IMG/VR virus record: IMGVR_UViG_3300045999_009250
Coordinates: 107,685 to 171,684 of that record
Direction: 5' to 3' (one strand)
Origin: a virus
Length of the DNA stretch: 64,000 nucleotides
The position numbers were made by a program, and so were the translations under genes. Of this stretch, positions 1-7,911 are shown piece by piece. The notes beneath the pieces were generated by a model. That model saw nothing but the letters and a program-made list of their open reading frames with translations, did not search any database and was not told the DNA's origin. Within the stretch, counting starts at the first letter, position 1. Each line of letters begins with the position of its first letter.

Positions 1-2
1 CA

Positions 3-317
3 GTAGATACTGGGTTAGGATTAGGTTTTAATATAGCTAGTTATGGATTGTTATTAGAGATTTTTGCTAAAGAAGTAAATATGGTTCCTGATGAGCTTAT
101 AGGTAATTTAGGAGATGTACATTTGTATTTGGATCATGTAGAACCTATTAAAGAACAATTAACAAGAGAACCATTCCAATTACCTAAACTAAAAATTAAA
201 CAACATTCTATTGATGAACCAAGTCCTTTAACAAAACCTCAATATTGGCATCCTGATGATTTTGTAGTTGAAAATTACCAATCTCATCCTACTATTAAAC
301 TTCCCTTATCAAATTAA
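3..317 (+). CDS. thyA: Thymidylate synthase, C-terminal part (5' end outside window)
   Basis: Makes dTMP from dUMP using methylene-tetrahydrofolate. The open frame runs in from the window edge, so only about the last 104 codons are present and the catalytic Cys is outside. Visible family hallmarks are the FNIASY block (the Asn contacts dUMP), the HLYLDH block (His and Tyr contact the deoxyribose), the LPKLKI segment and the closing YQSHPTIKLPLSN tail. Phage ThyA normally supplies dTMP for phage replication. A GIY-YIG endonuclease gene follows directly, recalling the T4 td gene, which carries the GIY-YIG enzyme I-TevI in an intron. The last 14 residues recur at the end of the ORF at 1168. Confidence 0.95.
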   Translation, partial: VDTGLGLGFNIASYGLLLEIFAKEVNMVPDELIGNLGDVHLYLDHVEPIKEQLTREPFQLPKLKIKQHSIDEPSPLTKPQYWHPDDFVVENYQSHPTIKLPLSN

Positions 318-370
318 TGTAGAAAATGTATTTTTCATATATTTATAATCAACGGAATGTTGATAGATTT

Positions 371-1150
371 ATGGAAAATTATTATTTATATTATCATAAA
401 AACCCACTAACTAAAGAGTTATTTTATATTGGGATAGGAACAAATAAAAGAGCATGGGATTTTACCTCAGGAAGAAATCCTCATTATAAAAATTATATTA
501 AAAAACATGGTGAACCTATAGTGGATATAATTAAAGAAAATCTTACTAAAGAAGAAGCATGTTCTATTGAAATGGAATATATAGCTAAATATGGAAGAAA
601 AGGAATAGAACCTAAAGGTATATTACTAAACAAAAGTATTGGAGGAGAGATTATTGCTTTAGGAAATAAATTTACTGAAGAGCAAAAACAAAAAATAGTT
701 CAAGCTAAAACAGGACAAAAATATAATATACCTGAAGGAAGAGCCCATGGTAGTAAAGGTAAACCTAAACCTGATGGATTTATGAGTGATGAAATAAAAG
801 AAAAAATTAGCAAAGGAAATAAAGGAAAAAAACATAGTAAAATTCACAGTAATAAAGGAATACCTATCTCTGAAGATACTAAGCAAAAAATAAGTAAGGC
901 TAATTCTAAACCCAAACCAGAAGGTTTTGGAAATACTATTAAACAAAATAGAAACCATAAATTAATAGGAGAAAAAAATAGTAAACCTATCATTCAATTA
1001 GATACTCAAAATAATATAATTTGTGAATTTAAATCTGTTAAAGAAGCACTTAAATATTTTAAAAAATCAATAAATAACTCTTGCATAACAGCTTGCCTAA
1101 AAGGAAGACAAAAAACAGCTTTTGAGTATGTTTGGAAATACAAAGAATAA
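371..1150 (+). CDS. GIY-YIG homing endonuclease with NUMOD-type DNA-binding repeats
   Basis: Site-specific DNA endonuclease of the homing type. The N-terminal GIY-YIG nuclease domain shows YYLYYHKN, then FYIGIGTNKRAWDF with the catalytic-type Arg, and a Glu in ACSIEMEYI. It is followed by repeated basic segments of NUMOD3 type (TEEQKQKI, ISKGNKGKKHS, SEDTKQKISKAN) and a C-terminal NUMOD1-like block (IIQLDTQNNIICEFKSVKEA). An upstream ATG at 326 is in frame, but a late-type box (ATATTTATAA, about 336-345) lies between the two, so I prefer 371, which starts right at the GIY-YIG fold. The gene sits free-standing just after thyA and its last codons contain the TTGG of the next promoter. Confidence 0.88.
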   Translation: MENYYLYYHKNPLTKELFYIGIGTNKRAWDFTSGRNPHYKNYIKKHGEPIVDIIKENLTKEEACSIEMEYIAKYGRKGIEPKGILLNKSIGGEIIALGNKFTEEQKQKIVQAKTGQKYNIPEGRAHGSKGKPKPDGFMSDEIKEKISKGNKGKKHSKIHSNKGIPISEDTKQKISKANSKPKPEGFGNTIKQNRNHKLIGEKNSKPIIQLDTQNNIICEFKSVKEALKYFKKSINNSCITACLKGRQKTAFEYVWKYKE

Positions 1151-1160
1151 TTCGTATATT
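1132..1160 (+). promoter_or_regulatory. Early-type promoter before the 1168 ORF
   Basis: TTGG at 1132-1135, 19 nt, TATATT at 1155-1160. The TTGG lies inside the last codons of the endonuclease gene. The ATG is 7 nt after the TATATT. Confidence 0.7.
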
Positions 1161-1167
1161 AATAACA

Positions 1168-1380
1168 ATGATTAAATTAAAGTTAATAAATCCCGTAGGT
1201 GATATCGTTAAAGATATTGAATTATCAGAATGGACAGATATTGAAAGTTTTAAATCAAGTCATAGATTTATATTAGAGTCTAGCGATGGTTCAATATTCA
1301 ATTACTCAGAAAAAGAATGGATGGAATTACCTCCTGATTATCAATCACACCCAACAATTAAAGCACCTTTATCTAATTAA
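1168..1380 (+). CDS. Small protein ending in a copy of the ThyA C-terminus
   Basis: A 70-residue protein. Its first 55 residues are not recognised. Its last 16, PPDYQSHPTIKAPLSN, match the end of the ThyA fragment at 276-314 (NYQSHPTIKLPLSN), with DNA similar but not identical. The tail is closer to the usual ThyA ending (IKAP) than the one now on thyA. I read it as the displaced original thyA 3' end fused to another reading frame after endonuclease insertion, or as a separate protein that captured that end. The start at 1168 is 7 nt after the promoter; an upstream in-frame ATG at 1132 is inside the previous gene. Confidence 0.65.
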   Translation: MIKLKLINPVGDIVKDIELSEWTDIESFKSSHRFILESSDGSIFNYSEKEWMELPPDYQSHPTIKAPLSN

Positions 1381-1382
1381 TT

Positions 1383-1393
1383 AATATTTATAA
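1383..1393 (+). promoter_or_regulatory. Late-type box
   Basis: AATATTTATAA followed by TC and the ATG at 1396, the same arrangement as before 16230 and 62676. Confidence 0.6.
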
Positions 1394-1395
1394 TC

Positions 1396-1641
1396 ATGAT
1401 AAAATTAACTGACATTTTGGATGAAATTAAAACAGATATCAATGAAATAAGCGATGTGAAATATGCTTATTATATGCTTAAATATGATAATAATGAAAAA
1501 ACATATATGACTAGTGGTTATCTTAAAGTATTAAGTTTTATAAGTAGTAATAATATAACTGATTACGAATTATATGGTAGAAAATTTAATCCTAAAAATC
1601 GTTCAAATGAATGGGAATTTATTGAAAAAACTAATGTCTAA
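1396..1641 (+). CDS. Hypothetical protein with cargo-type N-terminus
   Basis: 81 residues, family not recognised. The start MIKLTDILDEI resembles MIKLLDILNEVLSE at 63792 and the other short amphipathic N-termini in this window, with an L-x-E site (LDE). It lies 2 nt after a late-type box and its 3' end overlaps the ClpP-like gene by 8 nt, so the two are probably translated from one late message. Confidence 0.7.
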   Translation: MIKLTDILDEIKTDINEISDVKYAYYMLKYDNNEKTYMTSGYLKVLSFISSNNITDYELYGRKFNPKNRSNEWEFIEKTNV

Positions 1642-2140
1642 AATTCTTTACCTGTCAGATAATGAAGATAATACTGTTGATGAAATTATCAAATCAATCT
1701 TAGAAATAAATGAGGAAGATCAAGGAACCGCATCACCACTTCCTATACACTTATATGTTAATTCATATGGTGGTGAAGTTTATTTGTTTCTCGGTTTAAT
1801 AGACATTATAAATGCGTCTAAAACGCCAGTTTATACATATGCTTTGGGAGCATCTATGAGTAGTGCTTTATTAGTCGTATTAGCAGGTCATAAGCGATTT
1901 GCATATAAACATTCAACATTTATGTACCATCAAATTAGTACTGGTGAATGGGGTACAACAAAACATCTAGAAGAAGATTTAGTTGAATCAAAACGTTTAC
2001 AGAAAATAATTGACAATATTATTTTAACTAAGACTAAAATAACTAAACGACAATTAACAAGTATATATAACAATAAAAAAGATTGGTATATGAATTCTGA
2101 AGATGCTTTAAAATATCAAATAATAGATACAATTATTTAA
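1634..2140 (+). CDS. ClpP-like serine protease
   Basis: Serine peptidase of the ClpP/crotonase fold, 168 residues, a little shorter than host ClpP (about 190-200). Visible features: VNSYGGEV (the family's glycine-rich oxyanion strand), GASMSSA with the nucleophile Ser near residue 74, FMYHQ with the catalytic His near 98, KKDWYMN with the likely Asp near 150, and a closing NSEDALKYQIID. An in-frame ATG at 1574 would extend it into the previous ORF, but the ClpP fold starts at 1634 and the 8-nt overlap suggests coupling. The upstream late-type box and cargo-type partner hint at a role in head maturation; a Clp-like housekeeping role is the alternative. Confidence 0.85.
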   Translation: MSKILYLSDNEDNTVDEIIKSILEINEEDQGTASPLPIHLYVNSYGGEVYLFLGLIDIINASKTPVYTYALGASMSSALLVVLAGHKRFAYKHSTFMYHQISTGEWGTTKHLEEDLVESKRLQKIIDNIILTKTKITKRQLTSIYNNKKDWYMNSEDALKYQIIDTII

Positions 2141-2147
2141 AATAAAC

Positions 2148-2180
2148 TTGGATTCCTAAATTCTATTTCGTATGTTGACA
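2148..2180 (+). promoter_or_regulatory. Early-type promoter before 2199
   Basis: TTGG at 2148-2151, 19 nt, TATGTT at 2171-2176, then GACA. Probably drives 2199, 2413, 2718 and 3302. Confidence 0.75.
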
Positions 2181-2198
2181 TCATTAAATAAAAATAAT

Positions 2199-2393
2199 AT
2201 GTCAGAAAATAGTAGTAGCAGTAGTTTTGGTTTAGGAACAATTTTATTCATTATATTCTTAACCTTAAAATTAGGGGGTTGGGGTGTAGTAGCAACTTGG
2301 TCTTGGTGGTGGATATTTAGTCCGTTGTGGATTCCATTATTAATAGTATTAGGAATTGGTATTGTTGCACTTATTGTACATATCTTAAAGTAA
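2199..2393 (+). CDS. Small membrane protein
   Basis: 64 residues: a polar, Ser-rich start (SENSSSSSFG), then two closely spaced hydrophobic stretches (TILFIIFLTLKLGG and IPLLIVLGIGIVALIVHIL) with a Trp-rich turn between them. This fits a two-span inner-membrane protein. An upstream in-frame ATG at 2172 lies inside the promoter, so 2199 is the likelier start. Function unknown. Confidence 0.65.
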   Translation: MSENSSSSSFGLGTILFIIFLTLKLGGWGVVATWSWWWIFSPLWIPLLIVLGIGIVALIVHILK

Positions 2394-2412
2394 AATAAAA
2401 TAAATAAAGGTT

Positions 2413-2712
2413 ATGGAAGTTATAAAAGAAAAATGTCATCACTGCGGTAAAGAAAAAGAAAACTGTTACCATGGATTTATAGCAATGACTATCCCTATTC
2501 CTGAAGCAGAAGCTTTAATTGACAAATGGAGTAGAAATAATTGGTGGTCTAATTTAGAAAGAACAGATCTTAATGAAGAAGACTACAAAGAATTAGAAAG
2601 TCTTGCTACATATGATCAATTATTAAATACAGTTGGAAGAGGAATCCAATGTAATGAATGTGCAATAAAGGAAGAGGAATTATATAAAAAATATTACCCA
2701 AAAAATAAATAA
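2413..2712 (+). CDS. Hypothetical protein with a four-cysteine zinc site
   Basis: 99 residues. CHHCGKEKENC near the N-terminus and CNECAIKEEE near the C-terminus could bind zinc. The start follows AATAAAGGTTATG, an A-rich leader with a weak Shine-Dalgarno core that is repeated before 2718 and 15338. Family not recognised. Confidence 0.65.
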   Translation: MEVIKEKCHHCGKEKENCYHGFIAMTIPIPEAEALIDKWSRNNWWSNLERTDLNEEDYKELESLATYDQLLNTVGRGIQCNECAIKEEELYKKYYPKNK

Positions 2713-2717
2713 AGGTT

Positions 2718-3302
2718 ATGAGAATTTATAAACAAAATGAAGTAGACATGTCTGTAAAAGACATAACATTTAATTACAAGGTTAAAAATGTATTAGCAGG
2801 ATTATTTGTAGCTAGTGTAATGTTAATTGCTTTATCTTCTTTTATTCCAGTTAAACAAAACTTTATAATTAAAACAGTTGTAGTTCATGATACTATTAAA
2901 GAGTTAGTTGTAATGAAACATGGATTAACAGAAATCACAGTAGATCGAAATGCGAATATTCCTACATTCTGTAACAATCCAGGAGCGTTAAGACCATCTT
3001 CAATTAAAGAGGTAAACAATTTAGCAATTGGTACTATTCAAGCACCATCAGGTGAGTTTTTACATTTTGCTAATGAGGAACATGGTTATAAAGCTTTGGA
3101 AATAGTATTGAAAAAAGTATATTGGAATACTTCAATTAAGGAATGTATTAAAAGGTATGCTCCATCATTTGAAAATGATACTGAAGGTTATATTTCTAAA
3201 ATAGTAAAGAAAATGAATATTAATCCAAACACATTAGTAAAGGATTGTAATATTAAAAAATTAATGAAAACAATAGCGGAAATAGAAGGATTTAAACAAT
3301 AA
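2718..3302 (+). CDS. Membrane-anchored NNPG-type putative muralytic protein
   Basis: 194 residues. One transmembrane segment near residues 25-45 (VLAGLFVASVMLIALSSF) anchors a periplasmic domain. From about residue 84 it shows CNNPGALRPS, then GEFLHFANEEHGYKALEIVL and YAPSFENDTEGYISKIVKKM, the pattern of small peptidoglycan-hydrolase-like domains that start with NNPGN and are found in phage structural lysozymes. I infer cell-wall cleavage or binding; the catalytic Glu is not certain. The stop overlaps the next start (TAATG). Confidence 0.65.
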   Translation: MRIYKQNEVDMSVKDITFNYKVKNVLAGLFVASVMLIALSSFIPVKQNFIIKTVVVHDTIKELVVMKHGLTEITVDRNANIPTFCNNPGALRPSSIKEVNNLAIGTIQAPSGEFLHFANEEHGYKALEIVLKKVYWNTSIKECIKRYAPSFENDTEGYISKIVKKMNINPNTLVKDCNIKKLMKTIAEIEGFKQ

Positions 3303-3820
3303 TGAAAAAATATATAAACATAATTAAAAACCTAATTAGATGGTTCCCAGTAATAGTAAAAGATAGAGATTATGATGATTATTTTATCTTTGAAATACTT
3401 AAAACAAAACTCAAACACCAAGCCAAATACATTGGAGATAGAGATTGGCATACTCGAGCTAAAAGAGATGCTGAAATAATGATGACTTGTGTTCGTTTGA
3501 TTGAAAAAACTCAAGATGAATTTTATTCTGGAGATTACATGAATTATCATGAATCAAGATTTAATTGGTTAGATATTGAAGAAAGACCAGATTGTAAAGA
3601 ATTAAAAATTGAACATATTTCTGAGGACTATGATTCTTATTTTGCAAAACATAAATCAGCTGTTAAAAGAGTTTTAGCAGATAAAAAATTACAAATATTT
3701 AAATTAAATGGTGATGATAAACAAAGATTAGCAATGAATTTAGGTTATTATAATGAAAAAAGAGCCCAAGATTTATTATTTAAGTTAATAAATAGAAATA
3801 TTAGAGGATGGTGGGATTAG
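3302..3820 (+). CDS. Hypothetical phage protein
   Basis: 172 residues, predicted soluble and helical after a hydrophobic first turn (INIIKNLIRWFPVIV). Dense in charged residues and Trp. No family recognised. Translationally coupled to 2718 by a 1-nt overlap. Confidence 0.65.
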   Translation: MKKYINIIKNLIRWFPVIVKDRDYDDYFIFEILKTKLKHQAKYIGDRDWHTRAKRDAEIMMTCVRLIEKTQDEFYSGDYMNYHESRFNWLDIEERPDCKELKIEHISEDYDSYFAKHKSAVKRVLADKKLQIFKLNGDDKQRLAMNLGYYNEKRAQDLLFKLINRNIRGWWD

Positions 3821-3821
3821 T

Positions 3822-3854
3822 TTGGAGATTTAAAAATTCGTTCGTATATTCACA
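3822..3854 (+). promoter_or_regulatory. Early-type promoter for RNA ligase
   Basis: TTGG at 3822-3825, 19 nt, TATATT at 3845-3850, then CACA. ATG 19 nt further on. Confidence 0.8.
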
Positions 3855-3872
3855 ATATAAATAAAAATAAAA

Positions 3873-5210
3873 ATGAAGTTATCAATTAAAGAAAATAGTA
3901 CTAATTATGTTTGTACTGTAGTAGAAATTAAAGATTTATTTCCTATTGAAGGAGCAGATAAAATTCAAAGATGTGTAGTCAATGGAAATGATGTTGTTGT
4001 AAGTAAAGATGTAAAATTAGGTGATAAAATGCTTTATTTTGTATCTGGAACTAGATTAAATGAAGATTATTGTAAGTACAATAATTTGTTAGATAAAGCA
4101 GAATCAAATAATGATACTACTAAAAAAGGATTTATTAGTTATAAACAATTTAGAGTTAAAGCTATTAGATTAAAAGGTATTGTTTCTGATGGTATGTTGA
4201 TGCCTTTAGAAAGTTTAGGTTTTGATGATAATGCTTGGGATAGTGATTTAAAACCAGGAAATGAATTTACAGATATTAATGGTATTTCAATTTGTGAAAA
4301 ATATTTTGTACCTTGTAGAAATTCTAATCCAGGAGGTAAAGCACCAGCTAAAACTCCTAAAATTAGTAGATTAGTTGAAAATCAATTTTTCTTACATAAC
4401 GATACAGATAATTTAAGAAAAAATATTCATAAATTAGATGCTAATGACATTATTAGTATTCATTATAAAAAACACGGTACATCAGCTGTTTTTGGTAATG
4501 TTTTAGTTAAAAAGAATCTAAAATGGTTTGAAAAATTAGCTAAAAAATTAGGTGTGAATATTGTTGATACTCACTATGATATTGTTTATTCAAGTAGAAA
4601 AGTAGTTAAAAACGAATATTTAAACCCAAATCAAGATGGTGGTTATTATAGTGAAGATATTTGGGGAGTAGTAGTTAAAGAAATTAGCCATTTAATTCCT
4701 AAAAACTGGACTTTGTATGGTGAAATTTTAGGTTATACACCTTCAGGCGCTTACATTCAAGATGGTTTTGATTATGGTTGCCAAAAAGGAGAACACAAAT
4801 TTTATGTTTATAAAATATCTGTTGTTAATCCTGATGGTCAAGTTATTTATTTAACTGATAAACAAATCCAAGAATGGTGTGAAAAAGTAGGTTTATTATT
4901 TAAAGATACTTTTATTTATTATGGTAACATAGATAATTTATTTGAAAGTAAAGAATTCCAAGATTGGGATGTTTTAGTTAGAGAAGAAATAAGAGATTCA
5001 TGGAAAGAAACATTATTAGATTATTTAGAATTCAAATATAATGAAAAAGATTGTTATATGTGTGTAAATAAAGTTCCTGAAGAAGGTATTATTTTAAGAA
5101 TAGAAAAATTAGAACACTACGAGGCTTATAAATTAAAATCTAAAAGATTTATTTTAGGTGAATCTGAAGCTCAGGAAAAAGGACAAGAAAATTTAGAAGA
5201 CAATCAATAA
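3873..5210 (+). CDS. RNA ligase with N-terminal OB-type domain (DraRnl/Rnl5-like)
   Basis: ATP-dependent RNA end-joining enzyme, 445 residues. The first 150 residues look like the OB-type domain in front of Deinococcus-type RNA ligase (FPIEGADKIQ, VSDGMLMPL). The nucleotidyltransferase follows: motif I KKHGTS with the adenylated Lys near residue 199, motif III LYGEILGY, motif IV EGIILRIE, motif V YKLKSKRF. The substrate is not visible from sequence; nicked or cleaved tRNA is the usual idea for phage RNA ligases. The neighbouring cyclic-phosphate-processing protein (6619) and two phosphoesterases would fit an RNA-repair role. Confidence 0.85.
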   Translation: MKLSIKENSTNYVCTVVEIKDLFPIEGADKIQRCVVNGNDVVVSKDVKLGDKMLYFVSGTRLNEDYCKYNNLLDKAESNNDTTKKGFISYKQFRVKAIRLKGIVSDGMLMPLESLGFDDNAWDSDLKPGNEFTDINGISICEKYFVPCRNSNPGGKAPAKTPKISRLVENQFFLHNDTDNLRKNIHKLDANDIISIHYKKHGTSAVFGNVLVKKNLKWFEKLAKKLGVNIVDTHYDIVYSSRKVVKNEYLNPNQDGGYYSEDIWGVVVKEISHLIPKNWTLYGEILGYTPSGAYIQDGFDYGCQKGEHKFYVYKISVVNPDGQVIYLTDKQIQEWCEKVGLLFKDTFIYYGNIDNLFESKEFQDWDVLVREEIRDSWKETLLDYLEFKYNEKDCYMCVNKVPEEGIILRIEKLEHYEAYKLKSKRFILGESEAQEKGQENLEDNQ

Positions 5211-5233
5211 AAAAACAATTAAATAAAATAAAA

Positions 5234-5479
5234 ATGAGAGAAGAATTAAACCCAGAACCAGTTATGGAAAAAATGTCAGAAGAGTACAAACCATCAAAAG
5301 CAGAAGCACTTAGAGAATATGAAATTAGTATTCGTTTTTTAAGTAGAGGATGTGTTGTAAGAGTAGGATGTAAAGAAATTGCTTTTGAAGATGTTAATAA
5401 AGCAATGTCTCAACTTAATGAGTATGTAACAGGAGATACATATGAAGTTCAAAAACAATGGCGTAAAATTTTAGGTTAA
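5234..5479 (+). CDS. Hypothetical protein
   Basis: 81 residues, acidic N-terminus then a compact alpha/beta-like section (YEISIRFLSRGCVVRVGCKEIAF). Family not recognised. Lies 23 nt after the RNA ligase and is closed by the terminator at 5502. Confidence 0.6.
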   Translation: MREELNPEPVMEKMSEEYKPSKAEALREYEISIRFLSRGCVVRVGCKEIAFEDVNKAMSQLNEYVTGDTYEVQKQWRKILG

Positions 5480-5501
5480 TAACTAAAATAATTTTAAAGA
5501 T

Positions 5502-5526
5502 AGGCTTGGTTTTCCAAGCCTTCTTT
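5502..5526 (+). terminator. Terminator fused to promoter
   Basis: Stem AGGCTTGG / CCAAGCCT with TTTT loop, then TTCTTT. The 5' arm contains the TTGG of the next promoter. Confidence 0.8.
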
Positions 5527-5538
5527 CGTATATTCACA
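5506..5538 (+). promoter_or_regulatory. Early-type promoter for DNA ligase
   Basis: TTGG at 5506-5509 inside the terminator stem, 19 nt, TATATT at 5529-5534, CACA; ATG 2 nt later, giving an almost leaderless message. Confidence 0.85.
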
Positions 5539-5540
5539 AT

Positions 5541-6626
5541 ATGAAATTAAGTAAATTATATTCAAGAGCAACAAATGGTAAAATAAATACCTTTGAAATT
5601 GAAGTAGAAGGTAATAAATACCGTACAATAACAGGTTACAAAGATATGAAACTTACAACAAGTGAGTGGACAGTTTGTGATGCAAAATCATATTGTAGTG
5701 CTGAGGAACAAGCATTAAAAGAAGCAACAGCGATTCATCGTAAAAAAATAGAAACAGGTTCATTTGAAGATATTAGCCAAATTGATAATAAAGTATTTTT
5801 TGAACCAATGCTCGCTAAAGACTGGAATAAAGAAAAAAGTAAAGTTAAATTTCCTCTTTTCAGTCAGCCAAAACTCGATGGTATTCGTTGTATTGTTAGA
5901 GTAGATGGAATGTGGAGCAGAAATGGTAAACAAATCATTTCAGCACCTCATATTTTTGAAATACTAAAACCACTATTTGAAATTAATCCTGATTTAATAT
6001 TTGATGGAGAGTTATATGCTGATAAATTTGCAAATGATTTTAATGCTATTTGTTCATTAGTTAAGAAAACTAAACCAACAGAAGAAGATTTATTAGAATC
6101 AGCTAAAGCAATTCAATATCACATTTATGATTTGCCAAGTTATAATGCTGTGTTTACACAACGTTATAAACATTTACATAAAATGCTAACTAATTATCAT
6201 TCATCTATAGTTGTAGTTACAACAGATCAAATTGATAATATGAATGATGTTGCTGGTTATTATGAAGACTATGTTAATGAAGGTTATGAAGGTCAAATGA
6301 TTCGTTTAGATGGAAATTATGAGAACAAACGTTCTAAGTATTTACTTAAACATAAATCATTTATTGATGAAGAATATACAATTTTAGATGTTGTTGAAGG
6401 TATTGGTAATAAAACAGGAATGGTTGGTTCATTTGTATTTGAAAGTAAAACAGGTAAACGATTTAATTCATCACCTAAATTTAATTGGGAAGAATGTACT
6501 AAAATGTGGAATGAAAGAGAAAGTTTAATAGGCAAATCAGCAACAGTTAAGTATTTTAACTTAACACCAGATGGTGTACCTCGTTTCCCATATGTAATTA
6601 AAATAGCAAGAGAAGATTATGAATAA
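5541..6626 (+). CDS. ATP-dependent DNA ligase
   Basis: Seals nicks in phage DNA; 361 residues. The first 85 residues form a WGR-like module (GNKYRTITGYKDMKLTTSEWT, then AEEQALKEATA). The catalytic core has motif I QPKLDGIRC (Lys near residue 111), motif III DGELYAD, motif IV EGQMIR, motif V LLKHKSF and a C-terminal OB region ending GVPRFPYVIKIARE. The size is typical of small phage ligases. It overlaps the following gene by 8 nt. Confidence 0.93.
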   Translation: MKLSKLYSRATNGKINTFEIEVEGNKYRTITGYKDMKLTTSEWTVCDAKSYCSAEEQALKEATAIHRKKIETGSFEDISQIDNKVFFEPMLAKDWNKEKSKVKFPLFSQPKLDGIRCIVRVDGMWSRNGKQIISAPHIFEILKPLFEINPDLIFDGELYADKFANDFNAICSLVKKTKPTEEDLLESAKAIQYHIYDLPSYNAVFTQRYKHLHKMLTNYHSSIVVVTTDQIDNMNDVAGYYEDYVNEGYEGQMIRLDGNYENKRSKYLLKHKSFIDEEYTILDVVEGIGNKTGMVGSFVFESKTGKRFNSSPKFNWEECTKMWNERESLIGKSATVKYFNLTPDGVPRFPYVIKIAREDYE

Positions 6627-7041
6627 AAAAATATATTTAGACGACATACGTACACCACATGATCCATCATGGGTTGTAGTAAGAAATTATGATGAATTTG
6701 TAAATAAAATCACTGAAATTGGTTTAGAAAATATTGAGCTAATTTCATTAGACCATGATTTAGGTGATTCAGCAATGAAAGAATGGCATACAAACGTATA
6801 TCACAACTATACTTTAGATTATAATAACATCACTGAAAAAACAGGAATGGATTGTACTAAATGGTTAGTTGAACAGTGGTTAAACGGAGCGCCTGTTTGT
6901 AAAGTAATGATTCATTCAGCCAATGCTATTGGAAGTGCTAATATGATGGGGTTAATTAATAATTACAAACATATTCATAGATCACCACAAGACTGTGTTA
7001 GATGGAATATACCACATACAATAGAAACAATAATTGAATAA
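6619..7041 (+). CDS. Cyclic-phosphate-processing receiver-like (cREC) protein
   Basis: 140 residues. Starts IYLDDIRTP, then ISLDHDLGD, TGMDCTKWLVEQW, and VMIHSANAIGSANM, which is the pattern of the receiver-like family predicted to process 2',3'-cyclic phosphate ends in RNA repair (Pfam cREC-type). It overlaps DNA ligase by 8 nt, so the two are co-expressed. Together with RNA ligase it suggests RNA end healing and sealing; that role is inference from the family. Confidence 0.75.
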   Translation: MNKKIYLDDIRTPHDPSWVVVRNYDEFVNKITEIGLENIELISLDHDLGDSAMKEWHTNVYHNYTLDYNNITEKTGMDCTKWLVEQWLNGAPVCKVMIHSANAIGSANMMGLINNYKHIHRSPQDCVRWNIPHTIETIIE

Positions 7042-7042
7042 A

Positions 7043-7228
7043 ATGAGTGATCTTAGAGTTAAAGTAAAATATTATGATATTGAAATAGAATATTCAGTAC
7101 CATTAACAGAACGAGATTATTTAGAAGTTGGCAAAACAACTCAGGCCTCAATAGTTGATTTTGTTAAACAAACTACCGAATGTGTAGAACAACTTATAAT
7201 TACTGGAAGAAAAAGTTTGGAGAACTAA
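7043..7228 (+). CDS. Hypothetical protein
   Basis: 61 residues, mixed charge, beta-rich start (LRVKVKYYDIEIEYSVPL). Begins 1 nt after the previous stop; an upstream TTG at 7034 is less likely. Its final KSLEN codons contain the TTGG of the next promoter. Not recognised. Confidence 0.6.
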   Translation: MSDLRVKVKYYDIEIEYSVPLTERDYLEVGKTTQASIVDFVKQTTECVEQLIITGRKSLEN

Positions 7229-7249
7229 AATAAAGATTGTATATTCACA
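7217..7249 (+). promoter_or_regulatory. Early-type promoter before 7252
   Basis: TTGG at 7217-7220 in the end of the upstream ORF, 19 nt, TATATT at 7240-7245, CACA; ATG 2 nt later. Confidence 0.8.
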
Positions 7250-7251
7250 AT

Positions 7252-7911
7252 ATGAAAATAATATTAAAACCAGAACAACAATTATTTTTTACTTCAGATA
7301 CACACTACAGTCATAAAAATATCTGTAGAGCAACTACTGAATGGAAAGATGCTGATGATAAAACTCGTGATTTTAAATCATTAAATCATATGAACGATAC
7401 TATTGTTAACAACATTAATAGAATGGTTGGTGAAGATGATATATTATTTCATCTAGGTGATTGGTCATTTGGTGGGTTTGAAAAAATACAAGAGTTTAGA
7501 GATAGAATTGTTTGTAAAAATATTCACTTGATTTTAGGCAACCATGACGAACATATTGAGCGTAATAAAGACGATATAAGGTGTTTATTTACATCAGTAA
7601 ACCACTATATTAATCTAGATATACGTCGACCATCAATAAAAGGTAAAGGACAAATAGACAAATATAGATTTATTTGTATGCACTTTCCAATTGCGTCTTG
7701 GGATGAAATGAATAATAATGTTATACACTTGCATGGTCATGTACACCTTCCAAAACATCAAAGGATTGGAAACGGAAGGAGTCTTGATGTAGGTGTAGAT
7801 GGTAATGGTTTAGAACCAATTTCATTAGATGAAGTAGTATCATTACTCAAAGATCAACCAATAGACAAACTTTGCCTTCCTCGTGATCATCATGTTAAAA
7901 GATTAATTTAA
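7252..7911 (+). CDS. Calcineurin-like metallophosphoesterase
   Basis: Two-metal phosphoesterase, 219 residues. Motifs in order: FTSDTHYSH, GDWSFGG, GNHDEH, a mid-chain CMHFPIASW, and HGHVHLP. The substrate cannot be read from sequence; small phage members act on nucleic-acid ends or cyclic nucleotides. The ATG at 7252 directly follows the promoter; the in-frame ATG at 7237 is part of the promoter. The stop overlaps the next ATG. Confidence 0.88.
   Translation: MKIILKPEQQLFFTSDTHYSHKNICRATTEWKDADDKTRDFKSLNHMNDTIVNNINRMVGEDDILFHLGDWSFGGFEKIQEFRDRIVCKNIHLILGNHDEHIERNKDDIRCLFTSVNHYINLDIRRPSIKGKGQIDKYRFICMHFPIASWDEMNNNVIHLHGHVHLPKHQRIGNGRSLDVGVDGNGLEPISLDEVVSLLKDQPIDKLCLPRDHHVKRLI

Noticed and set aside
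3332-3550. Reverse-strand 72-codon ORF inside 3302-3820
   Set aside because: Out of phase shadow of an AT-rich gene; hydrophobic Ile/Ser/Phe runs are an artefact of the complement.
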